Of a DNA stretch of 64,000 bases, positions 47,015 through 58,610 are shown one piece after another (positions within the stretch are counted from its first letter, which is position 1; each line of letters begins with the position of its first letter). Origin of the DNA: Antilocapra americana (lineage: Eukaryota > Chordata > Mammalia > Artiodactyla > Antilocapridae). The stretch lies in assembly GCA_007570785.1 (NCBI GenBank), contig ML660772.1:35386627-35450626 (forward strand), in the 5' to 3' direction. A model generated the notes under the pieces. That model was not told the origin of the DNA. It saw nothing but the letters and a program-made list of their open reading frames with translations, and made no database searches. The position numbers and the translations under genes are program-made.

Positions 47015-47600
47015 GTTGTTAAGTTGCTAAGTCACGTCTGATTATTTGCAACCCCGCGGACTACAGCATGCCAAGGGACTCTCAAGAGTATTCTCTGAGA
47101 AGCACCACAATTCAAAATCATCAATTCTTTGGTGCTTAGCCTTCTTTATGGTCCAACTCTCACATCCGTACATGACTACTGGAAAAACCATAGCTTTGAC
47201 TATACAGACCTTTGCCAGCTAAGTGATGTCTCTGCTTTTTAATATGTTGTCTAGATTTGTCATACATTTCTGAGCAAATGTCTTTTAATTTTATGGCTGC
47301 AGTCACCGTCCAGTGATTTTGGTGCCCAAGAAAATAAAATCTGTCACTTCTTCCACTTTTTCTCCTATTTGCCATGAAGTGATGGGACCAGATGCTATGA
47401 TCTTTGTTTAATGTTGAGTTTTAAACCAGGTTTTTCACTCTCTTCTTTCACCCTCATCAAGAGGCTCTTTGGTTCCTCTTCAGTTTCTGCCAATAGAGTG
47501 GTAACATCTGCATATCTGATGTTGTTGATATTTCTTCCACCAGTCTTTATTCCAGCTTGTGACTCATCCAGCCCAGCATTTTGCATATATATTCTGTACC
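47015..47600 (-). pseudogene. BovB LINE RT fragment with internal deletion
   Basis: On the minus strand a 112-codon frame (47395-47733) contains NINNIRYADVTTLLAETEEE, the RT active-site region. The canonical YADD reads YADV, so the second catalytic Asp is lost. The 3' part (VHGVAKSRT-type end) joins directly to agggactctcaagag, omitting about 250 bases present in the 54.5-kb copy. A shared CCA at the joint points to a microhomology deletion. Confidence 0.88.
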
Positions 47601-47616
47601 TAAGAGGACTCGGTCC

Positions 47617-47938
47617 TGATGAACCTATTGCAGAGCAGGAATAGAGACTCAGACACAGGGAACAGGGACATAACAGGGGAAGGAGAGGGTGGGATGAATT
47701 GCGAGAGTAGCTTTGAAATATGTACATTTCCATGTGTAAAACAGATAGCTAATGGGAAGTTGCTGTACAGTGTAGGGAGCTCAGCCCGGTGCTCTGTGAT
47801 AACCTAGAGGTGGGAGAGAGGTTCAAGAGGGAGAGGACATGTATATACCATGATTGATTTATGTTGATGTGTGGCAGAAACCAACACAACATTGTAAAAC
47901 AATTATCCTCAAATCAAAATAAATTTAAAAAAAAAAGA
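47617..47938 (+). mobile_element. L1 3' end fragment abutting BovB
   Basis: gagcaggaatagagactcag, ggaaggagagggtgggatga, acagatagctaatgggaagt and a run of A after caaatcaaaataaattt. A 5'-truncated L1 next to the BovB; no clear TSD was found. Confidence 0.85.
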
Positions 47939-47945
47939 GTACTCA

Positions 47946-48150
47946 GACTTCCCACATGGTGCAGTGGTGAAGAATCCACCTGCCAATGCAGGAGACAAAA
48001 GAGACATGGGTTTGACCCCTGGGTTGAGGAGATCCCTGGAGTAGGAAATGGCAACCCACTCCAGTATACTTGCCTGGAAAATTACATGGACAGAGGAGCC
48101 TGGCAGGTTACATTCCATAGAGTCACAGAGTCAGACACGACTAAGGCAAG
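47946..48150 (+). repeat. Bov-tA SINE
   Basis: gacttcccacatggtgcagt head, atacttgcctggaaaattac body and agacacgactaaggcaag tail. It follows the L1 poly(A) directly. Confidence 0.9.
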
Positions 48151-48494
48151 GACTCTGAGGACCAGAGACAGCCTAACCCTGGCTCTCACTCCGATGCCAA
48201 TGAAGCCTCCAGGTGCTCCACCCTAAGCCACAAACCCTGTTCTGTTCTGCTCCCATGAGCACAAAAATAAGAAATAATTATGATCATGACCTGAAGTTCT
48301 TATTTGAAAATGGATTTTGAGAGACTAAGTCTATAGTATCAGTAGACAGGAAAGAATGTTTTGAAGATTTCTCAGTTTCTTGGAGAGGCAGCAGAAACTG
48401 AGTGAAAAAGAAAGGGGAAGAAAATCTGTTCTCTGAGTCAGAAAATGTTAATACTGGGAAAGGAACCTTTTGAGCTATCCCCATAACAGAGGGT

Positions 48495-48725
48495 TTAAGA
48501 ACCAGACTCTAGAGGCAGCCTGGCTGGGTCCATGGCTTGACTCCACAACTGAGTAACCAGGGACCCTGAGCAAGATCCTGAAACTCTCTGTGCTTGAAGC
48601 ATGGAAAAGATGGCACCCACCTCACAGCACCACCATGAAAAGCTTATAGAGTTAACCCAGGTCGAGTGTTTAGAACTGGGCTTGAGCCGAGTTGTTCTAA
48701 GTACCTATGTGCTATTATTATCTCT
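48495..48725 (+). repeat. MIR SINE
   Basis: aagaaccagactctagaggc, agcaagatcctgaaactctc, cacctcacagcaccaccatg and gtgctattattatc. Well ordered. Confidence 0.8.
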
Positions 48726-49402
48726 TCCTGGGTAGCAGGGCATTGTTTGCCTTGACAATTCCATTCCGGTCTTTTTTTCTGCAGGAAATCAGGGTGTGGT
48801 TCTGGGATCAAAACCATTCAGAGTAACAAAGTGAGTAACCATTCTGTCTGGAAGGAAGGCAAGTATCCAAGGTAAAAGACAGGCCATTTCTATTCTAATT
48901 CTAGAATAATCAGGCTAGTTCTAATACCTGGAAACACATCAAAGTTTATGATTTAAAAAACAGAAGACACAATCATATTCTTTGGCCCTCTGGTTCCTTA
49001 TATGTAAAGTGCGGTGGGCCTTGTGGACTAGACTGGTGGCTCCCAAATTGGCTTCTGCAGAGTCATCATGGTATTCCTCAGAAGTGTCAGAGGCCTCTAG
49101 GGTGGTGTGAGCTATGCAGATGAGACCCCAGCTCCTACATCAACGAGAGCAACTCCACTTGCATCGGTTTTGCATATGATTATAACTGTAAGAACAAAAC
49201 ACCTTAGAACCACAGTCCCTTGACTAAAAATATAATCAAGTTCTTCCCAGAATTAGAGCTTCAAACCTTTTTTTTTTTGTAATTAAGGGAGCAGCCATTA
49301 AAATATTATACTCTTTTCTTTAATTCATAACAAATCCAAATGAGCATAATTAGGAAAGCAGCAGGGAGGGGAATGAAATTGAATTAATTCCTGTGCTGAA
49401 TA
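48726..49402. other. Intergenic DNA, no gene seen
   Basis: Unclassified sequence. A run of T at 49267-49279 and otherwise nothing notable. Confidence 0.5.
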
Positions 49403-49737
49403 TTACTGTTGTTGTTGTTCAGTCACCCAGTCATGTACGACTCTTTGCGACCCCATGGACTGCAGTAGGCCAGGCATCCCTGTCCCTTACCATCTCCCAG
49501 AGTGTGCCCAAATTCATGTTCATTACATCAGTGATGTCCAGCCATCTCATCCTCTGATGTCTTCTTCTGCCCTTGATCTTTCCCAGCATCAAGGTCTTTT
49601 CCAATGAGTTGTCTCTTCTAATCAGATAACCAAAATACTGGACTTTCAACTTCAGCATCAGTCCTTCCAATGAAATATTCAGGGTTGATTTCCCTTAAGA
49701 TTGTCTGGTTTGATCTCCTTGCTGTCCAAGGAAGAGT
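49403..49737 (-). repeat. BovB LINE 3' fragment
   Basis: The minus strand reads RRRHQRMRWLDITDVMNM and VHGVAKSRT (49431-49670), the C-terminus of the BovB RT protein, preceded by a (gtt)n tail on the + strand. Confidence 0.92.
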
Positions 49738-49989
49738 ATTAATGTAGTGCCACAGAAAGGGAGATGCTTTACCAATTTAAGGCAGTTGGAAAAATACTTT
49801 TATCCTTCTTAGGAATTTTGACAGCTCCGTGTCTGAGAAGTACTTTTCTCATGGCAGATGTGTGTGGTTGGTCGAACAGGCAGGCCCACAAGAGATGATT
49901 TACACATTATACACAGTAGGCACAGTGCCTAGGGCCCATAGCACTTTGAGGGCCTCACTGAAATGTTTTCATTTTCATCTCTCTTTAAA

Positions 49990-50298
49990 AAAAAAATAGT
50001 TATTTATTTTTGGCTGTGATGGGTCTTTTTTGCTGTGTGAGGGCTTTCCCTAGTTGTGGCAAGCAGAGAATACTTCCTAGCTGCGGTGCTCAGGCTTCTC
50101 ATTGCAGTGGCTTCTCTTGTCGTGGAGCACAGGCTGTAGAGTGGGCAGGCTTCAGTGGTTGCAGCTTGCAGGCGCAGTAGTTGTAGTGCTCAGGCTTAAT
50201 TACCCAGAGGCATGTGGAATCTTCCAGGACCAGGGATTGAACCTGGTCCCCTGCGTTGGCAGGCAGATTCTTAACCACTGGACCACCAGGAAAGTCCT
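49990..50298 (-). repeat. CHR-2-type SINE, antisense
   Basis: ttatttttggctgtgatggg, gagcacaggctgtagagtgg and aaccactggaccaccaggaaag. Full-length layout. Confidence 0.87.
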
Positions 50299-50359
50299 CA
50301 TTTTCATTTCTTTTAAAATCAATAGAAAAATATATGTACATTATTATTGTTGATATTAC

Positions 50360-50700
50360 ACAAGTAGACTGCCAGGTATTTCTCCAATAAAGATGGGTTT
50401 ATTCAGAATCAGCAGAGAATTGCAGTTTGGTGAGTCACATGCCAGTTTCCAAAAGGCAAGGGAAAGAAAGTGCTTTATAGGCAGGAAAAGGGAGCTGGAA
50501 GGCTAGAGGAAACAAAGGGTCCCCAGCTTTTCATTGGCTGAGTCCTTCCCAGCAACAAAGAGGGGGCTGTCTTCTTCCTGTTGGACTCAGCTATGTCAAG
50601 GGTGTGAGAGCTCCCCCTTCTGGTTTCTCAACAGTATTTAAGGTTTCTGCTTACTGATTTTATATTATGTAATGTAAATTTAGCCTAGACAATATTCATC
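50360..50700 (-). repeat. ERV-type solo LTR, copy 2
   Basis: The minus strand shows CCAAT (reverse of attgg, 50533-50537), then TATAAAG (reverse of ctttata, 50473-50479), then AATAAA (reverse of tttatt, 50398-50403), the order and spacing of an LTR promoter and poly(A) signal. It is homologous to 36830-37480. No internal viral genes adjoin, so it is most likely a solo LTR. Confidence 0.68.
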
Positions 50701-51910
50701 TTTGTACCAATACAATCATAAAATGTCAACATTTTTATGGAGGAAGGTGTTCACTAAGCAGACATGTGTGCAGCCCATTAATATCATAATGCAGCCCTGA
50801 TGCCTATAGTTCAGAGCAACAGGTCACAAGGAAGACGAGATGTGCAGAGCCTCAGCCCAGCCCAGAGTCCCCTTGAAGGGCTAGATCCCCTTGTCATGGA
50901 ACTTCATCATGGTGGCAGTCTTCCCTGTTTGTTCTGATGAATCGCTTGCCTAGGATGTTATGAGAACCTTCCTATTCAAACAGGGGTGGGAAATCAACAG
51001 GAATACCATCATCTGGCGACTTGTGAGAAACAAAAGCTCTCAAAAGTCCATACCAAGACTGAGTGCATCAGAACCTGCATCTTCACAAGATTCTGAGTGA
51101 GTTATAAACACGCTGAAATTTTTGAAGCACAGGACAAGGCCAGATGATTCAATTATAGGGAACAGAGGAATTCAGAGAAAAAAGTCTCACCCTGGAGCTA
51201 GATGAGTGTCTGAGAATCACCGGAGATTTCCTTAGTAGGAAAGGAGCAGCACAGGTAGAGGTAATTCTGAGGGCAGGGGAGCCAGGAAGCAAAGGGAGTG
51301 GAATTCAAGGGCATCTTTCAGAGGGGTTTTGCCCTTATGGTGCTTTCCCCACTGGACTCCGGAAAAGGCTCTTTAACTCCTTCTGTCTGTGTGGAAAGTC
51401 AGAACACCTGACCACCCCGCGTGTCGGTGCTTCAGAGGCTGAAGGCAAAGCACGGCAGAATCAACAGTTAACTTCACCGCATCCTCCTCGCGGACCTGGG
51501 CCCAGGAGAGGGCACCACATTTCACCAGGGCCTATGCCCAGAGCTTCCTGAAGGTGACTAGTAGCAAAGGGAGCTGTGGTTCAGGTGGAGTCAGAATCGA
51601 GACAAAAGATGAAGAGGCACCAAAGAACAGCTTCCCCCTAATCATCTTAACAGGGAGGAAAGACCAAAACGTCTGTTTTCCCACTATGACCTAGACAAAG
51701 GGGAGGTAGACACTAGCCCGTAGGTTATATTAAGTTTCATTTAAGTTTTCTTCTTGCAGAAGTGGTTGCATTGTTTTAAAATGTTTGAAAGCTTTCTAAG
51801 GGGAATGAACTCAAATTCCTTCCAGCTATAACGTGGCCTTTTCCAGCCCTACTCCCTTCTGACTGGGAAGGTTTGGGAGCACTAACCACCGCCTTCCGCG
51901 CTCCAGCTTC
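50701..51910. other. Intergenic DNA, no gene seen
   Basis: About 1.2 kb of mixed-composition, relatively GC-rich sequence with a few CpGs near 51410-51500. Too sparse for a CpG island, and no exon or repeat recognised. Confidence 0.5.
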
Positions 51911-52105
51911 TGAAAGTGAAAGTGAAAGCCACTCATTTGTGTCCGACTCTTTGTGACTCGTGGACTATGCAGTCCATGGAATTCTCGAGGCCAGAATACT
52001 GGAGTGGGTAGCCTTTCCCTTCTCCAGGGGATCTTCCCAAGCCAGGGATCGAACCCTCATTCGATCCACATTGCAGGAGGATTCTTTACCAGGTGACCAG
52101 TTGAA
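51911..52105 (-). repeat. Bov-tA SINE, reverse orientation
   Basis: gaaagtgaaagtgaaagcca, ggaattctcgaggccagaat and attctttaccaggtgaccag. Confidence 0.9.
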
Positions 52106-52535
52106 AAAGGTACACAGAAAGCCTGAAGTATATAATAAAAAGAGAACACAAATTTTATCACTGGTGATGCTGAATAGGGAAATAAAAACAAATCTCCATA
52201 CCCCTGTAAGCGGCACTCCAAAGCTGCTTGAAACCTATTCAAGCCATCAACTCACCTCCGTTAACGACTTTAAGAAACCAGCCAATCGGCTTTAATGCCT
52301 TTATCGAAAGTCAGCCAATCACAGACTCACCTCAGTAAACACACCATAGCAGCAGCCAGTCAACAGCCACAACCAAGTAACCAGACTTCCACAGACAATG
52401 TCTTCACTCTAAACTTCTGCAAAGCCACCAATCCCCCAACTCTGCACTCACTGTGTAAAACACCGGCAGTCTGCTTGGAGAGCCTCTGCCTCCTTTCCTA
52501 GGATTAGCAATCAATTCACTCTAATTGTTTTATTA
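52106..52535 (+). repeat. Possible LTR fragment with paired CCAAT boxes
   Basis: ccaat occurs at 52282-52286 and 52315-52319 in agccaatc contexts, and the C-rich sequence ends tcctttcctaggattagcaa, then ttttattacaattgctgaag. This resembles a retroviral LTR U3 region, but I find no clear TATA box or termini. Family unknown. Confidence 0.35.
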
Positions 52536-52863
52536 CAATTGCTGAAGGAGAGTCACATCAGCCTTTGACACCTTGAAGGTAAGAATTTGTAAGAATGCAA
52601 TGTCCCCAGCCAGTTGCAGGTAGAGAAGTTTAGTCAGCTAACTACACAGACAAAAAAGTTGTAGCAGAGCCTAGCATTCTTACCACTGTGTGTATCAGCT
52701 AGAGGAAGAGAATGAAAACTTGGTTTTCACTGACCAGATGTCCACAGAGTGAGCTGTCCTCTGAACTGTTTCTATTTCACCGAAACTTATTAGTTACTTC
52801 TCAGGTGAATGAGCACAGAAAAGAGGGAAAATGAGAGGATGAAGAGAGGAGGCAGAAACAGTA

Positions 52864-53500
52864 CAGTAGGTCCCATAGATTGGCGCACGTTCCATTCTGA
52901 GAGCCTGTTCATAAGTCCAGATTGTTCATAAGGCCAACAAAGTTAGCCTAGGTACCCAACTAACACAATTGGCTATATAGTACTGGACTATAATAGATTT
53001 ATAATACTTTTCACACAAATAATACATAAAAAAAGCAAACACAAAAATAAAAGTTTTTAATCTTACTGTACAGTACCTTGAAAAGTACAGTAGTACAGTA
53101 CAATGGTTGACAAACAGGGGCTGGCACTGATAAGAAGAGTTACTGATTGGGAGAGGAGGTGGGCGATGGTATAGCTGAAAGATCATCAACAATGGGAGGT
53201 GGATGACAAGTTGCAATTTCACTCATGCTTTATGTTGATAGCACAGGTTCTGATTTCTTCCTGGATTCATTTCTATCTACACTCTTGCTTCCGGACAGCC
53301 TGGGCTTGAAATAAAGATACTGTACTACTGTAGTGTATAGCACTGTACAGTGAAGTATACAAAAGCACAGCCTCCTGTAGAGGATTCACACAGGTGACAA
53401 TGTATGCCAGACATATCAATTAATGTGATTGGACATGCAAATACACATTTGCATCTTTGAAAGTTCACAATTTGAAGGTTCCTATTTAGAGGACTTATTG
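52864..53500. mobile_element. Tigger-like (TcMar) DNA transposon, non-autonomous
   Basis: The left end cagtaggtcc and the right end ggacttattg form imperfect inverted termini, and TA lies on both sides (52862-52863, 53501-53502), the target used by mariner/Tigger elements. The interior is AT-rich with short palindromes (tactgtacagta) and no transposase frame. Length about 637 bp. Confidence 0.75.
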
Positions 53501-53888
53501 TACTCCAATACTGTTTCTTCCTGAGATTGGAGGCTAATCTTTTCAGAGAAACAGGAAGAAGAGAGAATAAAATTTCCCCCTAAACATTCTCTGTATTAAC
53601 AGCTTTGCAAACTGTTTACAGTCAGAAGATATGAATAAAATGATTGAGAAACACTTATAGGACAAAACAGTCTGAGAAAGACAATGCTATTGGGAATAAG
53701 ATGGTGAGAAAAGATTTCATAGAGAAAATAGAATTTCAAATGATCTGGGAAAGATAAATTAAATTCATCAAATGTGATCAGGTGTTTATCAAGCACAGCC
53801 TGTGTCAGGAAGTGGGTGCTAGGGTGTATAAACAAAGATAAGTAAGTCACTATCTCTTGAAAAATTATCATAAAAGAAAAAATAATTT

Positions 53889-54050
53889 GGGCTTCATTAA
53901 AATTAAGATTTTCTAATCACTAAAAGACACTATCATGAGAGTAAAAGGACAAGCCACAGACTGATGGAGATATTAGCAATGAATATATCTAACAACTACA
54001 AATGTACCTCCATAAAGAATGAGTAAATAAATCGTGGTATGTTGATAAAA
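53889..54050 (+). repeat. L1 ORF2 C-terminal remnant
   Basis: gggcttcattaaaattaaga, ctaaaagacactatcatgag and aagccacagactgatggaga match the old L1 ORF2 end. Stops throughout. Confidence 0.6.
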
Positions 54051-54057
54051 TGGAATT

Positions 54058-54258
54058 TGTTGTTGCTAAGTCATGTCTGACTTTTGTGACCTCATGGACT
54101 ATAACCCGCCAGGTTCCTGTCTCCATGGGATTTTCCAGGCAAAAATACTGGAGTGGGTTGCTATTTCCTCCTCCAGGGGATCTTCCTGATTGAACCCTAG
54201 TCTCCTACATCTCCTGCATTGCAGTCAGATTATTTACCACTGAGCCACCGGGGAAGCC
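54058..54258 (-). repeat. Bov-tA SINE, reverse orientation
   Basis: ttgctaagtcatgtctgact through tttaccactgagccaccggg to gaagcc. Confidence 0.9.
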
Positions 54259-54510
54259 AAAAAGCACAATCGTTAACAGTAAAAATGGGAAGGAAGAAAT
54301 AGCACTGGGGAACTCAAGGATGATGGGCAACAGAATTTGAATTTCCAACAGAGTGAAGAAACAAAGGCTACTACTGTGCATCAGTTTCAAGATTTATATC
54401 AAGACAGTAGCAGTCACCGCCACCACTGGGAACTTGGAAACAAGAAACCTTACTGAGCAACTGGGAAGGAACTTTTTTTTCTGTTTTGGAGCGTGTGATT
54501 TCCTAATTTA

Positions 54511-55445
54511 TAATTGTTTAGTTGCTAAGTCGGGCCTGACTCTTTGAGACCCCATGGACTGCAGCATGCCAGGCTTCCCTGTCCACTGTCTCCCAGAGTT
54601 TGCTTAAACTCATGTCCACTGAGTCAATGATGCCATCCAACCATCTCATCCTCTGTTGCTCCCTTCTTCTCTTGACCTCAATCTTCCCCAGCATCAAGGT
54701 CTTTTCCAATGAGTCAGCTCTTTGCATCAGGTAGCCAAAGTATTGAGCTTCAGCAACAGTCTTCCAGTAAACATTTGGGGTTGATTTCCTTTAGGATTGA
54801 TTGATTTGACCTCCTTGCAGTCCAAGGGACTCTCAAGAGTCTTCTCCAGCACCACAATTTGAAAATATCAATTCTTCAGCTCTCAGCCTTCTTTGTGGTC
54901 CAACTTTCACATTCGTACATGACTACTGGAAAAACCATAGCTTTGGCTGTATGGACCTTTGTCAGCAAAGTGATGTCTCTGCTTTTTATATGCTGTCTTA
55001 GCTTTTCTTCCAAGGAGCAAGCATCTTTTAATTTTGTGGCTGCAATCACCATCCTCAGTGATTTTGGAGCCTAAGAAAATATAGTCTGTCACCGTTTCCA
55101 TTTTTTCCCCATCTATTTGCCATATAGTGATGGGACCAGACACCATGATCTTAGTTTTTGAATGTTGAGTTTTAAGTCAGTTTTTTACTCCCTCTTTCAC
55201 TTTCATCAAGAGGCTTTTTAGTTCTTCTTTGCTTTCTGCCATTATGGTGTTATCATCTGCATATCTGAGGTTATTGATATTTCTGCCAGCAGTCTTGATT
55301 CAAGCTTGAGCTTCATCCAGCCTGACATTTTTCTTGATTAAAGTTAAATAAGCAGGGTGACAATACACAGCCTTGATGTACTCCTTTCCCAATTTTGAAC
55401 CAGTACATTATCCCATGTCCAGTTCTAACTGTTGCTTCTTGACCT
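54511..55445 (-). pseudogene. BovB LINE RT region, about 930 bp
   Basis: The longest continuous BovB here. The minus strand reads LRYADDNTIMA near 55245-55275, so the RT YADD motif is preserved. It continues through DGEKMETVTDYIFLGSKITEDGDCSHKIKR (54907-55146, read in pieces) to [30 protein letters not shown] and VHGVSKS (54518-54727). Frame changes separate the pieces. BovB is an RTE-clade LINE that reached ruminant ancestors by horizontal transfer. Confidence 0.92.
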
Positions 55446-55479
55446 GCATGCAGGTTTCTCAGTGACTAAACAACAATAG

Positions 55480-56060
55480 GTAACCAAATAGGAATTGGCT
55501 ACTAGCGTAATCAACCTTATGACTGGGGAGTTGGGACGTTCAGCCCTACCTCTGGCAGGGCTGGATACTGAGTTCTGTCACGATTGACCAATGATTTAAT
55601 CAGTCATGCCAGAGTATTGAAGCCTCTATTAAAATTCCAAAATAATGTCAGGGTTTGGAGAGCTTGTCATTCTGGTACCAGAACACAACCACAGGCCTTG
55701 GTGCCAGGCCCAAACCCCACAGGGACAGAGCTCCTTTGTTGGGACCTCAGCCTGGCTGTTGATTTGTATTCTTTAATACCCTTTGTAATGAATCAGTAGT
55801 CTAATGAGTACACTGGTTTCCTGAGTTATTCTACAAATTAGTCGAACCCCAGGAGAGGGTCATGGGAACCTCTAATTTATAGCCAGTGAGTCAGAACCGC
55901 AAATAAAAACCTGAAGTTGTGATTGGCATCTGAAATGCAGGGTAGACTGAGTCCTTAACCTGTGGAATTTGATGCAATCTCTGGGTAGGCAGTATCAGAA
56001 ATGAGTTAAATGGTGGGACACCCAGCCATTGAAGAATTTACTCGTAGTGTGGAGAAATAA
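55480..56060 (+). repeat. ERVL-like solo LTR
   Basis: ctggctgttgatttgtattc, gaaccccaggagagggtcat, aatttatagccagtgagtca, ccttaacctgtggaatttga and tgagttaaatggtgggacac are the LTR 3' half of a mammalian ERVL family (MER21-like by memory, name not certain). A proviral interior is absent. Confidence 0.6.
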
Positions 56061-57129
56061 CTCACTCGTTGGAATTGGTTTTGTCAGAATCATGAAGAGT
56101 AAGCCTAGGATATCCAGGAGGAAGTGCTTTATAAACAGGTGGAAATATAAATTTGAGAGACAGCATAGGAGTTTTAGACAGAGCCTGGAAAAAGGACTAG
56201 AGCAGAGTAATGGGGAAGGCATTCAGGACTGGCTAAGGGGATGGTCAGAGCTTTACCTGCAACTAGGACTAGATGCCTTCCTTGGGACTGCTTTCCTAAA
56301 TGAAGGAACATTTTTCCAGTTACACTTAATAAAATTTATAATATAACAAATACACATATATTTATTTGTGGAAATTAAGTAAGACTTTTTCTAGATCAAT
56401 TGGTTTCACGCTTTTGTTTACAAAGAACTATTCTGGGTGAAGTTAAGAAAAAATATCTAATATGATTCTATTGTTTATTTGCTTGACACTTCTGTGTGTT
56501 CCAGAGCCTTTGTCCTAGGGTGGTCTGAAATGCTAAAAGAAGAATCTAAGTTTTTCAAGTTTATCTGATGAGAGAATTCTTTATTCTTGGAGCACTGATA
56601 ACATCTCCTGGAACCAAGGTTTTGCTGAATCACTTGGAAATCACTGATCAAGACTGGGGTACTGGACCTGCATCAGAGTCAGTGAGGTGCTTCTGAAGGC
56701 AGATGCTTGCATTCCACCCAGGACCTGAAGAAGCTGTCTTTAGCAGGCTCCCTCAGGTAATCCTAAATTGAAGTCAGCTCTGGAAACAGCTGGTCTAGAT
56801 CATTTCTAAGGCTTCTTATAAGACAAAATAAAATGTTTTGGAAAGGAAAATTTGGAAGAAGAAAAAGTTATCAAAAATGTGTTTGGTACCAAACAAGCAA
56901 GATAAGGGATATCATTGAATGTTGGCTAAGATGAGGCCGAAATTACTTTATTGCATATTTGGTTCATGTAAACTGAATTCTACCCATTTCTCCAATATTT
57001 CTGTTTCTCCTACACTCTTATAATCTGTTCACCCTTTCTCTTGTACAGAAAGCTATGAGAGAAAGTTGCTTAAAACTATTAGAGAATAAGCCAGAAGTGA
57101 CCCATTTCTTCCCTTTGCATTTCTTTCTC
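56061..57129. other. Intergenic DNA with a MER5-like fragment, no gene seen
   Basis: At 56600-56810, ctgaatcacttggaaatcac and agtcagtgaggtgcttctga resemble the MER5 family. The rest is unclassified. Confidence 0.45.
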
Positions 57130-57300
57130 TGTTCCTGCTCCCCATCCACTTGGCTGGGGATCCTTTTCAACCATCAGACCTCAGCTCAAATGCCATTCCT
57201 CAGAGAAGTTGAGGAGTTGGTCACCTGTGTGGACTCTTCTAGTTACATCTCATTCCACTGTTTATTTTCCTTTATGGCACTCTTAGAGAAAGTTATTTTT
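57130..57300 (+). repeat. L2 3' fragment
   Basis: cagacctcagctcaaatgcc, attcctcagagaagttgagg and cattccactgtttattttcc match the L2 3' end. Confidence 0.7.
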
Positions 57301-57767
57301 TAAAAATAGACTCCAAAATACAACTGGATATTCTCTCAAATGCTTGACTAATATCTTCCTTTTAGTCATCATCTTGCTGCCAATGCTCGACCACCACCCT
57401 TCACCTTGCATCTTGGATTTGTGTACAGACACCTTTCCCAAGACTTGGGCATGGATTTCTGGGTCTCTGAGATTTGTGTCAAGCTAGGATTAAATACCTT
57501 TTAGGCTGCTGGTACTTTGACTGCACTGATTTCCTATAACTACAGAGATTATGGTCCCCCTGCAGTCTCCCTTTTCTGTGAGCCACAGAGGGGAAAAAAA
57601 CCTTTGCCTCTTTTCCCCTTTCTGTTTGATCTTCTTTCCCCTCTGTAACCACAGTGTCTCATACCACAGGCTCCAGCCTCCTCCTACCCAGTCAAAGAAA
57701 CCCTCAGAAGGCCTTTCTTTTCTCCCAGTAGGCTCTGAACTCTAGTGAAAATTATTCTGAATTTGCA

Positions 57768-57771
57768 ATTT

Positions 57772-57805
<34 letters not shown>

Positions 57806-57806
57806 A
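57768..57806. repeat. (TA)n(GA)n compound microsatellite
   Basis: A TA tract passes directly into a GA tract. Confidence 0.95.
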
Positions 57807-57865
57807 GTTCTGAGAACACAGAATCCCAGCTTCCTCAACATTCTCTGTTTACCTCACAATCAGAT

Positions 57866-57955
57866 TTTATATATAAGGATAAGCACTTTATATATAAAAT
57901 ATAATATATATATATATTATATATAAATAATATAAAATAAAAATATATATAATGC
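57866..57955. repeat. AT-rich imperfect palindrome
   Basis: tttatatataaggataagcac, then tttatatataaaatataata and tatatattatatataaata units can fold back on one another. Only a, t and a few g or c. Confidence 0.8.
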
Positions 57956-58610
57956 AGAATAATTCTTATGAAATATAACCTCATTTGTGATTTGTAAGGG
58001 TAGAAACACAATCTTTTGTTCCCATCTCAGATCCACTGAGTTTGCTTGCTTGATTTGCATACAAAATTCTTCCAAGCCTGTCCAGGCAAACCACTGGCTT
58101 GGTCCCCAGATCAGTACCCACTACATGTCCAAACTGCAAGATACTTCACCTCAGTGGAGCTATTGCCTTGATTTATAATGTTTAGTCTGGCATCAGTATG
58201 AGTTTCATAACTTTTTAATATGTTCTTACTTCACTCAGTTCAGTTCACTCAGTTGTGTCCAACTCTTTGCAACCCCATGAACTGCAGTACACCAGGCCTC
58301 CCTGTCCATCACCAACTCCCAGAGTTTACTCAAACTCATATCCATTAAGTCAGTGATGCCATCCAACCATCTCATCCTCTGTCGTTCCCTTCTCCTCCCA
58401 CCTTCAATCTTTCTCAGCATCAGGGTCTTTTCAAAGGAATCAGCTCTTCACATCAAGTGGCCAAAATATTGGAGTTTCAGCTTCAACATCAGTCCTTCCA
58501 GTGAACACCCAGGACTGATCTCCTTTAGGATGGACTGGTTGGATCTCTTTGCAGTCCAAGGGACTCCCAAGAGTCTTCTCCAACACCACAGTTCAAAAGC
58601 ATCAATTCTT

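Larger units (their letters stand above)
57301..58231. other. Intergenic DNA with simple repeats, no gene seen
   Basis: Contains the (TA)n(GA)n tract and AT hairpin described separately; otherwise unclassified. Confidence 0.55.

Noticed and set aside
36830..50700. A provirus between the two LTR copies
   Set aside because: No retroviral coding remnants were seen between them; the interval is filled with unrelated repeats and single-copy DNA.
51400..51500. CpG-containing stretch considered as a promoter island
   Set aside because: Only a handful of CpGs over 100 bp, with no extended GC-rich block.
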